6,503 nucleotides of DNA, from the NCBI GenBank assembly GCA_903835145.1, contig CAILMA010000074.1, positions 1 through 6,503 on the forward strand, written 5' to 3'. Below, one piece after another: positions 1-5,990 of the stretch. The DNA is from an uncultured Bacteroidota bacterium. GTDB lineage: Bacteria > Bacteroidota > Bacteroidia > Chitinophagales > Chitinophagaceae. A program made the translations under genes and the position numbers. The notes below the pieces were generated by a model that was not told the origin of the DNA, did not search any database, and saw nothing but the letters and a program-made list of their open reading frames with translations. Position 1 is the stretch's first letter, and each line of letters starts with the position of its first letter.

Positions 1-108
1 ACAATATAAAAACACGTAAAATAAATGATTGCTTGAAAAATAAAAAATATATTACGACGGCAAACGCTCAATAAAAAAGCAACTCAGAGAAACACTCAGA
101 TAAAATAG
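1..108. other. AT-rich non-coding stretch upstream of the T9SS cargo frame
   Basis: This stretch is about 27% GC by hand count (29 of 108), clearly below the coding DNA that follows. All three forward frames are broken by stops and none encodes a hydrophobic signal peptide. The last stop in the frame of the downstream gene is TAG at 106-108. A degenerate 12-bp tandem repeat lies at 82-105 (ACTCAGAGAAAC then ACTCAGATAAAA, 10 of 12 identical), and TAGAGA occurs twice at 106-111 and 116-121. I see no convincing promoter or RNA gene. Confidence 0.6.
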
Positions 109-318
109 AGAGTTTTTAGAGATACCCTTAAATACTCGCAAGACTACGGGGGCAACAACTACACCACAGGTGGCTATATCATCCAAACCCGGGATCACGG
201 TTTTCTTGTAGGGGGAGGAAATGTATATACCTACACCCCCGATGACCTTATCACTTATTATCGCCCATTTATTGTAAAAACCGATTCGGTTGGCAATCAG
301 ATCTGGTCCACTAAAATA
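109..318 (+). other. Open 5' extension of the T9SS cargo gene without any start codon
   Basis: These 70 codons are in frame with the gene starting at 319 and contain no stop, but also no ATG, GTG or TTG. The translation looks like genuine propeller sequence: it includes GGYIIQTRDHGFLVGGG, the usual opening of a blade in this family, and ends with GNQIW at 292-306, the same G-x-x-x-W motif that recurs downstream. Starting translation at 319 would cut this repeat unit in half. The ancestral gene therefore almost certainly began further left, with a signal peptide that is no longer visible. Rearrangement, pseudogenisation or an assembly error could explain this. Confidence 0.7.
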
Positions 319-1647
319 ATGGGAGAAGGCGATAACTTCGTGGAGGCCATCGCCGAAACCAGCAATGCCTATATTGTTGCCGGCAATTCAGATTCCGCAA
401 CCGGCGATTTTAACGATTTCCCGCGCGGCTTTTGCGGCTTTATCGCCTGGCTCGACAAATCTACAGGTGCCCTGAAAAAAATAAAACCATTCCAGGCTAA
501 CGGAATGGGTTTTATAACCGGAGTTACGGTTACCGAAAACGACACCCTGCTGGTTCTGGGCCAGAAGGGAACAGACAGCAACTTCATCGATTATATATGG
601 TACTTTAAACTCGATAGCGCTGGCAACTTCGGCTGGCAAAAAACGATTGCCACCAGCGCCTACCAGTATTCGCTGGCACCCCATTTCATCACAACAAAGC
701 GAGATCAGGGCATAATTATGTTGATTGACGCCGGTTTCGACAGTTCATCTGGCGCGCAGGACACATTTATGAAAGGGGACAAGGGCTGGCAAGATGCCAT
801 GATCATTAACATGGACCGGAACGGCAACATCATCTGGAAAAAGACCTATGGCGGTTCTCAGGGAGACGCGCTCCTTACCATAAAGGAAGAATACTCCGGC
901 GATGCCCCCAGTGGCTTTCTTTGTACAGGTACCACCCTGTCGAACGATGGTGATATACCCGGCCCAACTCATGGCCTTGCCGACTGGTGGGCTATACGGG
1001 TTGACGATACCGGCAAGTTACTCTGGAGTAAAATATACGGCGGAGACGCCTACGATTTTCATACCAGCACGGCTTTTACAAACGATGGAGGGGCTGTTTT
1101 GTATGGCTACACCGACTCCCGCACCGGCGACTGCAGCATGAACTCAATTGGCGCTATGGAAGTGATGCTGATACGCATAGACAGTACAGGTGCCAAAAAG
1201 TGGATGAATATGTACACCACCGGTGATGGCCCTGCTGAATCTGGCTCCATTACCACGACATATGATTCCTCCTTTGCCTTTGCCATGACTGGTTTTTCTT
1301 GCTATATCACCGGCTCTTGCAACCCAAACGGACTGGCCGAAAACATTGTTTTTGCAAAGCTGGCAAATGACGGCGAAATCATCTATCCCGCAGAGAACAA
1401 TATTTCCATCTACCCCAATCCAGTTACCGACCTGCTTACCATTGCCTTCCAATACCCTAATTTCAACGACTTACAAACAGAGCTGTTCGATATTGCGGGC
1501 CGCCCCGTTTTTGCAAGCTTCACCAATACTGTCGATAACACCTACCAGCTTGACCTCAGCCGTTGCAAGCCCGGTATTTACATCCTCAAACTTAAAACAC
1601 CCAAAACACAAATAACAAAAAAGATAGTTATAGCTCCAAAGAACTAA
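319..1647 (+). CDS. Repeat-containing T9SS cargo protein, type A sorting domain, 5' end probably missing
   Basis: The protein (442 residues from the first usable ATG) has two parts. Residues 1 to about 350 carry a repeat of roughly 55-67 residues marked by G-x-x-x-W-type motifs at residues 50 (degenerate), 102, 169, 232 and 291, with one more just upstream of the ATG. Examples are GNIIWKKTYGG and GKLLWSKIYGG. Such repeats are typical of secreted beta-propeller-like proteins of Bacteroidota. Residues about 360-442 form a T9SS type A C-terminal sorting domain: IYPNPV at 364-369, then a LFDIAGRPV strand, a KPGIYILKL strand and a lysine-containing end. Proteins of this kind cross the inner membrane by Sec and are released or anchored at the surface by T9SS, so a signal peptide is expected. 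None is present, and blade homology continues upstream to 109 without a start codon. The gene may be a pseudogene or may be truncated in this assembly. No specific substrate or enzymatic activity can be assigned. Confidence 0.8.
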   Translation: MGEGDNFVEAIAETSNAYIVAGNSDSATGDFNDFPRGFCGFIAWLDKSTGALKKIKPFQANGMGFITGVTVTENDTLLVLGQKGTDSNFIDYIWYFKLDSAGNFGWQKTIATSAYQYSLAPHFITTKRDQGIIMLIDAGFDSSSGAQDTFMKGDKGWQDAMIINMDRNGNIIWKKTYGGSQGDALLTIKEEYSGDAPSGFLCTGTTLSNDGDIPGPTHGLADWWAIRVDDTGKLLWSKIYGGDAYDFHTSTAFTNDGGAVLYGYTDSRTGDCSMNSIGAMEVMLIRIDSTGAKKWMNMYTTGDGPAESGSITTTYDSSFAFAMTGFSCYITGSCNPNGLAENIVFAKLANDGEIIYPAENNISIYPNPVTDLLTIAFQYPNFNDLQTELFDIAGRPVFASFTNTVDNTYQLDLSRCKPGIYILKLKTPKTQITKKIVIAPKN

Positions 1648-1719
1648 ATTGAAAGACTACAGCCGTAATAATTGGCCGGAACTTGACAAAAAGATGTGAA
1701 TTAGTTTGTGCGAAGCGAA

Positions 1720-2388
1720 CTACCCGTTCCTCCTTTCTTCAACAATCCTTCCATCGCGCATAGTAAGTATGCGGTCGGTCATGCCGGCAAGCAGGTCGTT
1801 GTGGGTAATCATAATGAATGTTTGCCCAATGTCTTTACGCAGCTTCAGGAAGAGTTCGTGCACCGCCTGAGCATTGGCACTGTCCAGGTTACCGGTAGGC
1901 TCATCGGCCATTACCACCGCAGGGCGGGTAACAAGGGCACGGGCTATGGCTACTCTTTGCTGCTCGCCGCCGCTCAGTTCAGCTGGTTTGTTGGTAAGGC
2001 GGTTGCCGAGCCCCACTATTTCCAGCATAGCTGTGGCTTGCTGCGCGGCTTCTTTTTTACTTGTACCCTTTATCCAAAGGGGCATGCTTACGTTTTCAAG
2101 CGCATTAAACTCCGGTAGCAGGTGGTGAAACTGGAACACAAAACCGAGGTTACTGTTCCTGAATCTCGCCTGCTTTTTAGCCGGCAGCTTCAGCAGGTCG
2201 GTGCCGTCTATAAGCACACTGCCGCTGTCTGGTTTATCAAGCGCACCCATTAAGTGCAGCAGGGTACTCTTGCCCGCCCCGGATGGGCCAACGATAGACA
2301 ATATCTCACCTTTCTCCACGTTAAAGGATACATCGTTCACAACTGTGAATGACCCATATTTTTTGGAAAGGTGACTGGCTGAAAGCAT
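1720..2388 (-). CDS. lolD: ABC transporter ATP-binding protein, LolD/MacB-type
   Basis: This is a 222-residue ATPase with a complete set of motifs: Walker A GPSGAGKST (residues 34-42), Q-loop glutamine 86 in FVFQFHHLLPEF, signature LSGGEQQR (from 138), Walker B VVMADE (158-163), D-loop GNLD (166-169) and H-loop His196. The phrases QFHHLLPEFNALENV and ADEPTGNLD are characteristic of the LolD/MacB/FtsE group, and the length fits E. coli LolD (about 230). LolD powers LolCE, which extracts lipoproteins from the inner membrane for transfer to the outer membrane; MacB-like export is the alternative. I chose the ATG at 2388 because a GTG at 2427 would add 13 unrelated residues. The sequence TAGATTTT, one mismatch from the Bacteroidota -7 box, lies just upstream on this strand (2392-2399). 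No permease gene is adjacent, but a LolC/E-type permease lies 1.3 kb away on the other strand. No clear terminator is visible. Confidence 0.9.
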   Translation of the reverse strand: MLSASHLSKKYGSFTVVNDVSFNVEKGEILSIVGPSGAGKSTLLHLMGALDKPDSGSVLIDGTDLLKLPAKKQARFRNSNLGFVFQFHHLLPEFNALENVSMPLWIKGTSKKEAAQQATAMLEIVGLGNRLTNKPAELSGGEQQRVAIARALVTRPAVVMADEPTGNLDSANAQAVHELFLKLRKDIGQTFIMITHNDLLAGMTDRILTMRDGRIVEERRNG

Positions 2389-2579
2389 AATAAAATCTAC
2401 ACTGTGTTTAAAGATGTAAATATCCACATTTCGCAGTGATTACCAACCAATTCAGTACAAAAAGGCGTCTGTCTAATAATATTTTATAAAACTTTTAAGT
2501 CATTCTAAAATTTAAGGCTTCGTTTTTTGAAATTAACTTACATTTGCAAAAATTGTTAAAAGTATAAAATAATCACAAT
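2389..2579. promoter_or_regulatory. Divergent intergenic region between the ABC ATPase and the DUF2795 gene
   Basis: This AT-rich spacer of 191 bp separates two genes transcribed away from each other, so it should contain both promoters. The rightward -7 box is clear and listed separately. For the leftward gene only the weak TAGATTTT at 2392-2399 (complement) was seen. A small palindrome, TTTTATAAAA, lies near 2481-2491. No operator, riboswitch or small ORF was recognised. Confidence 0.5.
2539..2546 (+). promoter_or_regulatory. Bacteroidota -7 promoter box (TACATTTG) of the DUF2795 gene
   Basis: TACATTTG matches the Bacteroidota primary sigma factor -7 consensus TAnnTTTG at every fixed position. 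The start codon is 33 bp downstream of its end, giving an AT-rich leader of roughly 25-30 nt. No good -33 TTG is found at the usual 19-21 bp spacing; the nearest T-rich stretch is around 2517-2529. No Shine-Dalgarno sequence is visible, as is usual in this phylum. Confidence 0.6.
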
Positions 2580-2801
2580 ATGTTTTGGACATTAGAATTA
2601 GCATCTCATCTTGAGGATGCTCCCTGGCCGGCAACGAAGGACGAACTTATTGATTATGCCATAAGATCTGGTGCGCCGCTGGAAGTTGTTGAGAACCTGC
2701 AGGAACTTGACGATGAAGGCGAAATTTATGAAGGAATTGAAGATATTTGGCCTGATTACCCAACGCAGGAAGACTTCTTTTTTAACGAAGACGAATATTA
2801 A
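2580..2801 (+). CDS. Small acidic DUF2795-family protein
   Basis: This 73-residue protein has the DUF2795 hallmark PATKDELIDYA (residues 17-27), followed by a short helix-rich segment (GAPLEVVENLQEL) and an acidic aromatic tail (EDFFFNEDEY). By count it has 22 Asp/Glu against 2 Lys/Arg, so it is strongly negative and should be a soluble cytoplasmic protein. Near-identical short proteins are widespread in Bacteroidota, which suggests a conserved housekeeping role, but no function is established that I know of. The ATG is well placed behind a consensus -7 box, and a strong intrinsic terminator follows the stop by about 20 nt, so it appears to be a self-contained single-gene transcript. Identification of the family is firm; any function would be a guess. 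Confidence 0.9.
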   Translation: MFWTLELASHLEDAPWPATKDELIDYAIRSGAPLEVVENLQELDDEGEIYEGIEDIWPDYPTQEDFFFNEDEY

Positions 2802-2823
2802 AAAACGCACGCAAGTGCACCTG

Positions 2824-2858
2824 AAAGAGCCGCTCCTTTTTACCGAAGCGGCTTTTTT
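2824..2858 (+). terminator. Rho-independent terminator after the DUF2795 gene
   Basis: The GC core stem GCCGCT (2829-2834) pairs with AGCGGC (2847-2852) across a 12-nt loop. It is extended outward by A-T pairs and one wobble pair (2824-2828 with 2853-2857), and the 3' arm runs into six T residues (2853-2858). It lies 22 nt after the DUF2795 stop and before the next gene's promoter box, so it insulates the two transcripts. Confidence 0.85.
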
Positions 2859-2903
2859 ATTTGTGCCCAATCGCAGGCGGGTTTCTCTTCATCATTTTTA
2901 ATA

Positions 2904-2911
2904 TACCTTTA
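2904..2911 (+). promoter_or_regulatory. Probable -7 box (TACCTTTA) of the secreted barrel gene
   Basis: TACCTTTA differs from TAnnTTTG only in its last base and ends 10 bp before the ATG at 2922. At the expected -33 spacing there is only TTT (2882-2884). A separate promoter is needed because a strong terminator lies upstream. The predicted leader would be only a few nucleotides long. Confidence 0.4.
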
Positions 2912-2921
2912 CCCCAGCATT

Positions 2922-3596
2922 ATGAAATGGCTTTTTACCTTCCTTTTATTGGTTCCGTTGGCATTGCAGGCTCAGAATAAGGATACTGCACATGCACACA
3001 AGCCTTTCTTTACATTGCCGGAGGGCTATGCAGATATTTCGCTGGTGAATGAATTATGGGTAATTTCTAAGCCTATGGCAGCAGGCTATTCCACAATCAC
3101 ATACCGGGGGCCGGGCTACTACTTTGGCGGTGGGGTAAAGTCAAGAAATTCCATCCACCAGAAACTTGGCTATTCGCTGGGTGTTGACTACCTGCAATAC
3201 AACATGGGGCATTCCCTCAATGTTTTTGAGCAGTCCCGCACCAATTTTAGCTTTTTAAGAGTTGCTCCCGCAGTTAACTTTTACCTTAAAGAGATCAGCA
3301 AAATCACCTTCAACTTCAATGGAGGAGCTTCACTTCTTGTGCCCCTGCAGGACAATGAACGGGTTGCCTACGAATTTAACATCAAGGGTTGCGTAGGCTA
3401 CAAGGCATATGAGCTGAATGTTGGCTACAACTTCTGCCCCAAGGGCCTCTCGCCTGAAAAAGATATCCATACCAGTGGCTGGCATGAGCAGATGTTTACC
3501 GTAGGTTTTGCCGTTTACCCCTACCGCATCCCCGCAGTAGTATCGCACTTCACCGGCAACCTCTGGAAAAAACAACCCAAAAAGAAAAAGAAGTAA
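2922..3596 (+). CDS. Secreted protein, probable outer-membrane beta-barrel, unknown function
   Basis: This 224-residue protein begins with a clear Sec signal peptide: K2, a hydrophobic core LFTFLLLVPLAL, and probable cleavage after Ala17 in LQA-QN. There is no lipobox cysteine. The mature part has alternating polar/hydrophobic, glycine- and aromatic-rich strands typical of small outer-membrane barrels (for example GYYFGGGVKS, KLGYSLGVDYLQY, ITFNFNGGASLLV, AYELNVGYNFC, MFTVGFAVYPY), consistent with the loosely defined OM beta-barrel families of Bacteroidota. It ends in a lysine tract (KKQPKKKKK) rather than the terminal aromatic residue usual for classical barrels, so the last residues may be a periplasmic extension or the barrel assignment may be wrong. 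No enzyme motif is seen. It stands alone between a terminator and a new promoter. Confidence 0.75.
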   Translation: MKWLFTFLLLVPLALQAQNKDTAHAHKPFFTLPEGYADISLVNELWVISKPMAAGYSTITYRGPGYYFGGGVKSRNSIHQKLGYSLGVDYLQYNMGHSLNVFEQSRTNFSFLRVAPAVNFYLKEISKITFNFNGGASLLVPLQDNERVAYEFNIKGCVGYKAYELNVGYNFCPKGLSPEKDIHTSGWHEQMFTVGFAVYPYRIPAVVSHFTGNLWKKQPKKKKK

Positions 3597-3678
3597 ATAC
3601 CCGGTTCTCTCACTCCAATCAAAGAAAAACACACCATTACAACCACATAAAGGTGCGTTAATTTTATAATTTTATCCG

Positions 3679-3708
3679 TTGCAGAGTATCATAAAACCAT
3701 TACTTTTG
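3679..3708 (+). promoter_or_regulatory. Bacteroidota-type promoter of the LolC/E-like permease
   Basis: TTG at 3679-3681 (-33 element) and TACTTTTG at 3701-3708 (-7 element, full match to TAnnTTTG) are separated by 19 bp, the expected spacing. The -7 box ends only 5 bp before the TTG start codon at 3714, so transcription would begin at or beside the start codon. See the finding on this point. Confidence 0.6.
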
Positions 3709-3713
3709 AAAGG

Positions 3714-4937
3714 TTGAATCTTCCGTTTTTTATAGCACGTCGGTATCTGGCCAATCAGAAGGGAACATTCTCTTCCATAACCCGTTTAGCAATTGTGGCT
3801 ACCACGCTTAGCGTTGCTGTTATGATTCTTTCACTGGCCGTAGTAACAGGGTTCGATGCCACTATCCGCGAAAAACTGTTCAGCTTCAACGGCCATGTGC
3901 ACTTATCGTCCTTCGATCTTGCAAAAACGGTTTCCATCACTACGGCTCCCATTTACAAAGACCCAAAGCTCATGAAGCAAATGAGCGACCTCCCGCACGT
4001 CACCCAGGTAGCGCCCTTCGTGCAGCGCCCCGTTATTGTGCAAGCGAGAGGGCACATGGAGGGCATTCAGCTTAAAGGGGTCAATAACGCCTATAAAATA
4101 TCCCCTCAGCTCACTATTACCGGCAAAGGCATTAGTTATGCTGACAGCACCTACAGCCGGGAGATACTGCTTTCCACTGCAACTGCAGCGAAACTGGACG
4201 TAAACACGGGTGACACCGTTCAGCTGGAGTTCTTCAATGGTGAAACCCTGCCCCGTATCCGCAAAGTGCGTATCAGCGGGCTGTACCATAGCGGGCTCGA
4301 TGAGGTAGATAAGTACTTTGCACTATGCGACATGAAGCTGTTACAGAGAATAAACAACTGGACCACCGATAGCATAAATGCTTATGAGCTGGACCTCGAT
4401 AACCCAGCTTTTGCTGATACGGTTTCTAACTATATTCATTACAACCTCATTAATGCCCCGTTGGAGTCAAACACCACAGCTGAGAATTACCCTAATATCT
4501 TCGACTGGCTCGACTTTCAAACCCGCAACGGGGTTATCCTGCTCATCATCATGACCATTGTGTCTGTCATAAACATGGGTGCTGTGCTGCTTATCCTCAT
4601 GGTCGACCGTGCTGCAATGATAGGGTTGCTCAAAGCGCTCGGCATGACCTACAAAGACACCGTAAAGGTCTTTCTTTATATCGGCGGCATCATTGGCACA
4701 GCTGGTATTGTATTTGGCAATTTGCTGGCGTTGGGCATCTGCTGGGCTCAGCTCAAGTTCGGCTTCCTCACCCTGCCCGAGGAAACCTACTTTATGAAGT
4801 ATGCACCTATAAAGCTCGTCTGGTGGCATGTACTGGCTACAGATTTGGGTTCACTCTTTATTTTCGTAGTATGTATGTGGCTTCCTGCGTTGTATATTCG
4901 CACCATACAACCTGCAAAAGTGTTACAATTTAAGTAA
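3714..4937 (+). CDS. ABC transporter permease, LolC/LolE (FtsX-like) family
   Basis: The 407-residue protein has the classic LolC/E layout. It has an N-terminal amphipathic start (NLPFFIARRYL), TM1 at about 24-46, a large periplasmic domain (about 47-270, MacB-periplasmic type), then TM2 at 272-296, TM3 at 319-342 and TM4 at 374-395, and ends in the family's typical IQPAKVLQFK. The segment VDRAAMIGLLKALGMTYKDT (298-317) matches the coupling region that touches the ATPase. Length agrees with E. coli LolC/LolE (about 400-414). In Lol systems this subunit, with LolD, releases outer-membrane lipoproteins from the inner membrane. The start is TTG: the next in-frame ATG is codon 37, inside TM1, and would destroy the conserved N terminus. 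The ATPase partner may be the LolD-type gene on the opposite strand or one elsewhere. The acyltransferase gene follows after 30 bp. Exact LolC versus LolE identity, or another FtsX-type exporter, cannot be settled here. Confidence 0.88.
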   Translation: MNLPFFIARRYLANQKGTFSSITRLAIVATTLSVAVMILSLAVVTGFDATIREKLFSFNGHVHLSSFDLAKTVSITTAPIYKDPKLMKQMSDLPHVTQVAPFVQRPVIVQARGHMEGIQLKGVNNAYKISPQLTITGKGISYADSTYSREILLSTATAAKLDVNTGDTVQLEFFNGETLPRIRKVRISGLYHSGLDEVDKYFALCDMKLLQRINNWTTDSINAYELDLDNPAFADTVSNYIHYNLINAPLESNTTAENYPNIFDWLDFQTRNGVILLIIMTIVSVINMGAVLLILMVDRAAMIGLLKALGMTYKDTVKVFLYIGGIIGTAGIVFGNLLALGICWAQLKFGFLTLPEETYFMKYAPIKLVWWHVLATDLGSLFIFVVCMWLPALYIRTIQPAKVLQFK

Positions 4938-4967
4938 GCAGGCTACCTTATATCCTTGCCGCTAATT

Positions 4968-5912
4968 ATGAGCAACAAAGCTATATACCACAACATTTGC
5001 GCTCAGCATCCCGAGCTCTCGGTTTTCTCTCGGGGCTGGTGGCTCGATGCGGTTTGCGCTGGTAACTGGCAAGCAACTATAGCGGTAAAAGGCGACCTTG
5101 TTCGGGGCATATGGGCATACCCTACCGAAAAGAAAGCCGGAGTCACTTTGTTACGAACACCAATGCTCACGCCCTACCTTGGACCGGTCATTTTTTTCCC
5201 TGCTGACATCAAGGAGAGTAACAAAGATGCATGGGAGCATGAAACCATTACTGAACTTTTAAAACAAATGCCGGCTGCACCGGTATGGCACATGGCACTG
5301 GCACCCGGCTTAAAACAAGCTGGCATTTTCCATCAGGCCGGGCTTACACTCCGCGTGCAGCAAACCTTTCTTATTGACCTTGCCCCCGACGAAGCAACCC
5401 TTTTGGGTAATATGAAGGATACCTTGCGCCGCAACCTAAAACAGGCCGAAAAAGAAATAACCATTAGCCAGTCGCCAGCACACCTCGAGCAACTGTGCGC
5501 TTTTCACCGCCATACCCTTAACTCAAAACAAAAGCAAACCCATCATACCCATAGCGACCTGCACCGCATCTTCCATGCGTGTGCCGAAAACAACGCCGGC
5601 GCGCTCTGGATTGCAAAAGAAGGCGAGACCGTTATGGCTGCGGTGTGGCAGGTGTGGGACGGCACGCGAAGCTACTACCTTATGGGTGGCCAAAACCACG
5701 AGGTGAACAGTTACAAAGCTATGTCCCTACTGCTTTGGCATTGTATGAAGGAAGCCAAAAAACGAGGCTGCGCTTTTTTTGACCTCGAAGGAAGCATGGA
5801 CGAAGGCGTGGAGCGTTTCTTCCGAAGCTTCGGCGGCCGAAGAGAGCTCTACATGGTTGTGCAAAAAAATGACTCCTTTATCTGGAAAGTCAAACAACTG
5901 CTGCGCGGTTAA
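4968..5912 (+). CDS. FemAB/GNAT-like acyltransferase (BioF2-like acetyltransferase domain)
   Basis: This 314-residue protein has a two-lobed layout. The N-terminal lobe (to about 130) contains TPMLTPYLGPVIF, a phrase typical of Bacteroidota FemAB-like proteins. The C-terminal GNAT-fold lobe contains the basic helix NMKDTLRRNLKQAEK (near 148-162), strands ALWIAKEGETVMAAVWQVW and SYYLMGG, and the strongly conserved end motif DLEGSMDEGVERFFRSFGG (272-290). This fits the BioF2-like acetyltransferase (Acetyltransf_6) family, whose members transfer acyl or aminoacyl groups to envelope precursors or small molecules; the substrate here is unknown. No signal peptide or membrane helix is seen, so it is cytoplasmic. 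I chose ATG 4968 over the in-frame TTG at 4956, which adds only four residues. It begins 30 bp after the permease stop on the same strand, so cotranscription is likely. It converges with the methyltransferase gene. Confidence 0.82.
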   Translation: MSNKAIYHNICAQHPELSVFSRGWWLDAVCAGNWQATIAVKGDLVRGIWAYPTEKKAGVTLLRTPMLTPYLGPVIFFPADIKESNKDAWEHETITELLKQMPAAPVWHMALAPGLKQAGIFHQAGLTLRVQQTFLIDLAPDEATLLGNMKDTLRRNLKQAEKEITISQSPAHLEQLCAFHRHTLNSKQKQTHHTHSDLHRIFHACAENNAGALWIAKEGETVMAAVWQVWDGTRSYYLMGGQNHEVNSYKAMSLLLWHCMKEAKKRGCAFFDLEGSMDEGVERFFRSFGGRRELYMVVQKNDSFIWKVKQLLRG

Positions 5913-5935
5913 GATTTATCTACCCATCCCCTCAC

Positions 5936-5969
5936 AAAAAACGGGAGACACCCGTTAAGGCATCTCCCG
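5936..5969 (-). terminator. Rho-independent terminator of the rRNA methyltransferase gene
   Basis: Read on the minus strand, CGGGAGA (5969-5963) pairs with TCTCCCG (5948-5942) and is followed directly by TTTTTT (5941-5936). It begins about 21 nt after the methyltransferase stop. A second, overlapping stem, AACGGG with CCCGTT (5956-5951 with 5945-5940), uses part of the same bases and runs into the same T tract. On the plus strand the hairpin has no following T run, so it does not serve the acyltransferase gene as an intrinsic terminator. Confidence 0.8.
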
Positions 5970-5990
5970 GAATAGATATTCTACAGCTTA

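Noticed and set aside
1703..1721. Possible hairpin between the convergent cargo and ABC ATPase genes
   Set aside because: The stem AGTTTGT with GCGAACT relies on two G-T pairs, has no T tract after it, and becomes mismatched on the minus strand, so it is not a convincing terminator.
1708..2128. Plus-strand open frames opposite the ABC ATPase gene
   Set aside because: They are antisense to a gene with all ABC motifs and their translations show no recognisable domain.
2389..2427. Upstream GTG start for the ABC ATPase
   Set aside because: It would add 13 residues absent from the family; the ATG at 2388 gives the usual MLSASHLSKKYG opening.
2807..2818. Mini-hairpin GCAC-GCAA-GTGC with a GNRA-type loop just after the DUF2795 stop
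   Set aside because: The stem is only 4 bp and could occur by chance; the strong terminator right after it explains the region.
4467..4829. Minus-strand open frame (120 codons) opposite the permease
   Set aside because: It is antisense to conserved permease sequence including TM2-TM3, and its translation is His/Asp-rich without any family signature.
4951..4967. TTG start at 4956 and a -7-like TATCCTTG at 4951-4958 for the acyltransferase
   Set aside because: The ATG at 4968 is the better start. The box has a mismatch within the TTTG part and lacks a -33 element, and the 30-bp gap favours cotranscription with the permease.
5191..5867. Runs of seven T or A in the acyltransferase gene (5191-5197, 5774-5780, 5865-5871) as phase-variation sites
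   Set aside because: The frame is intact through all of them, the conserved C-terminal motif is present, and runs of seven are common in this base composition.
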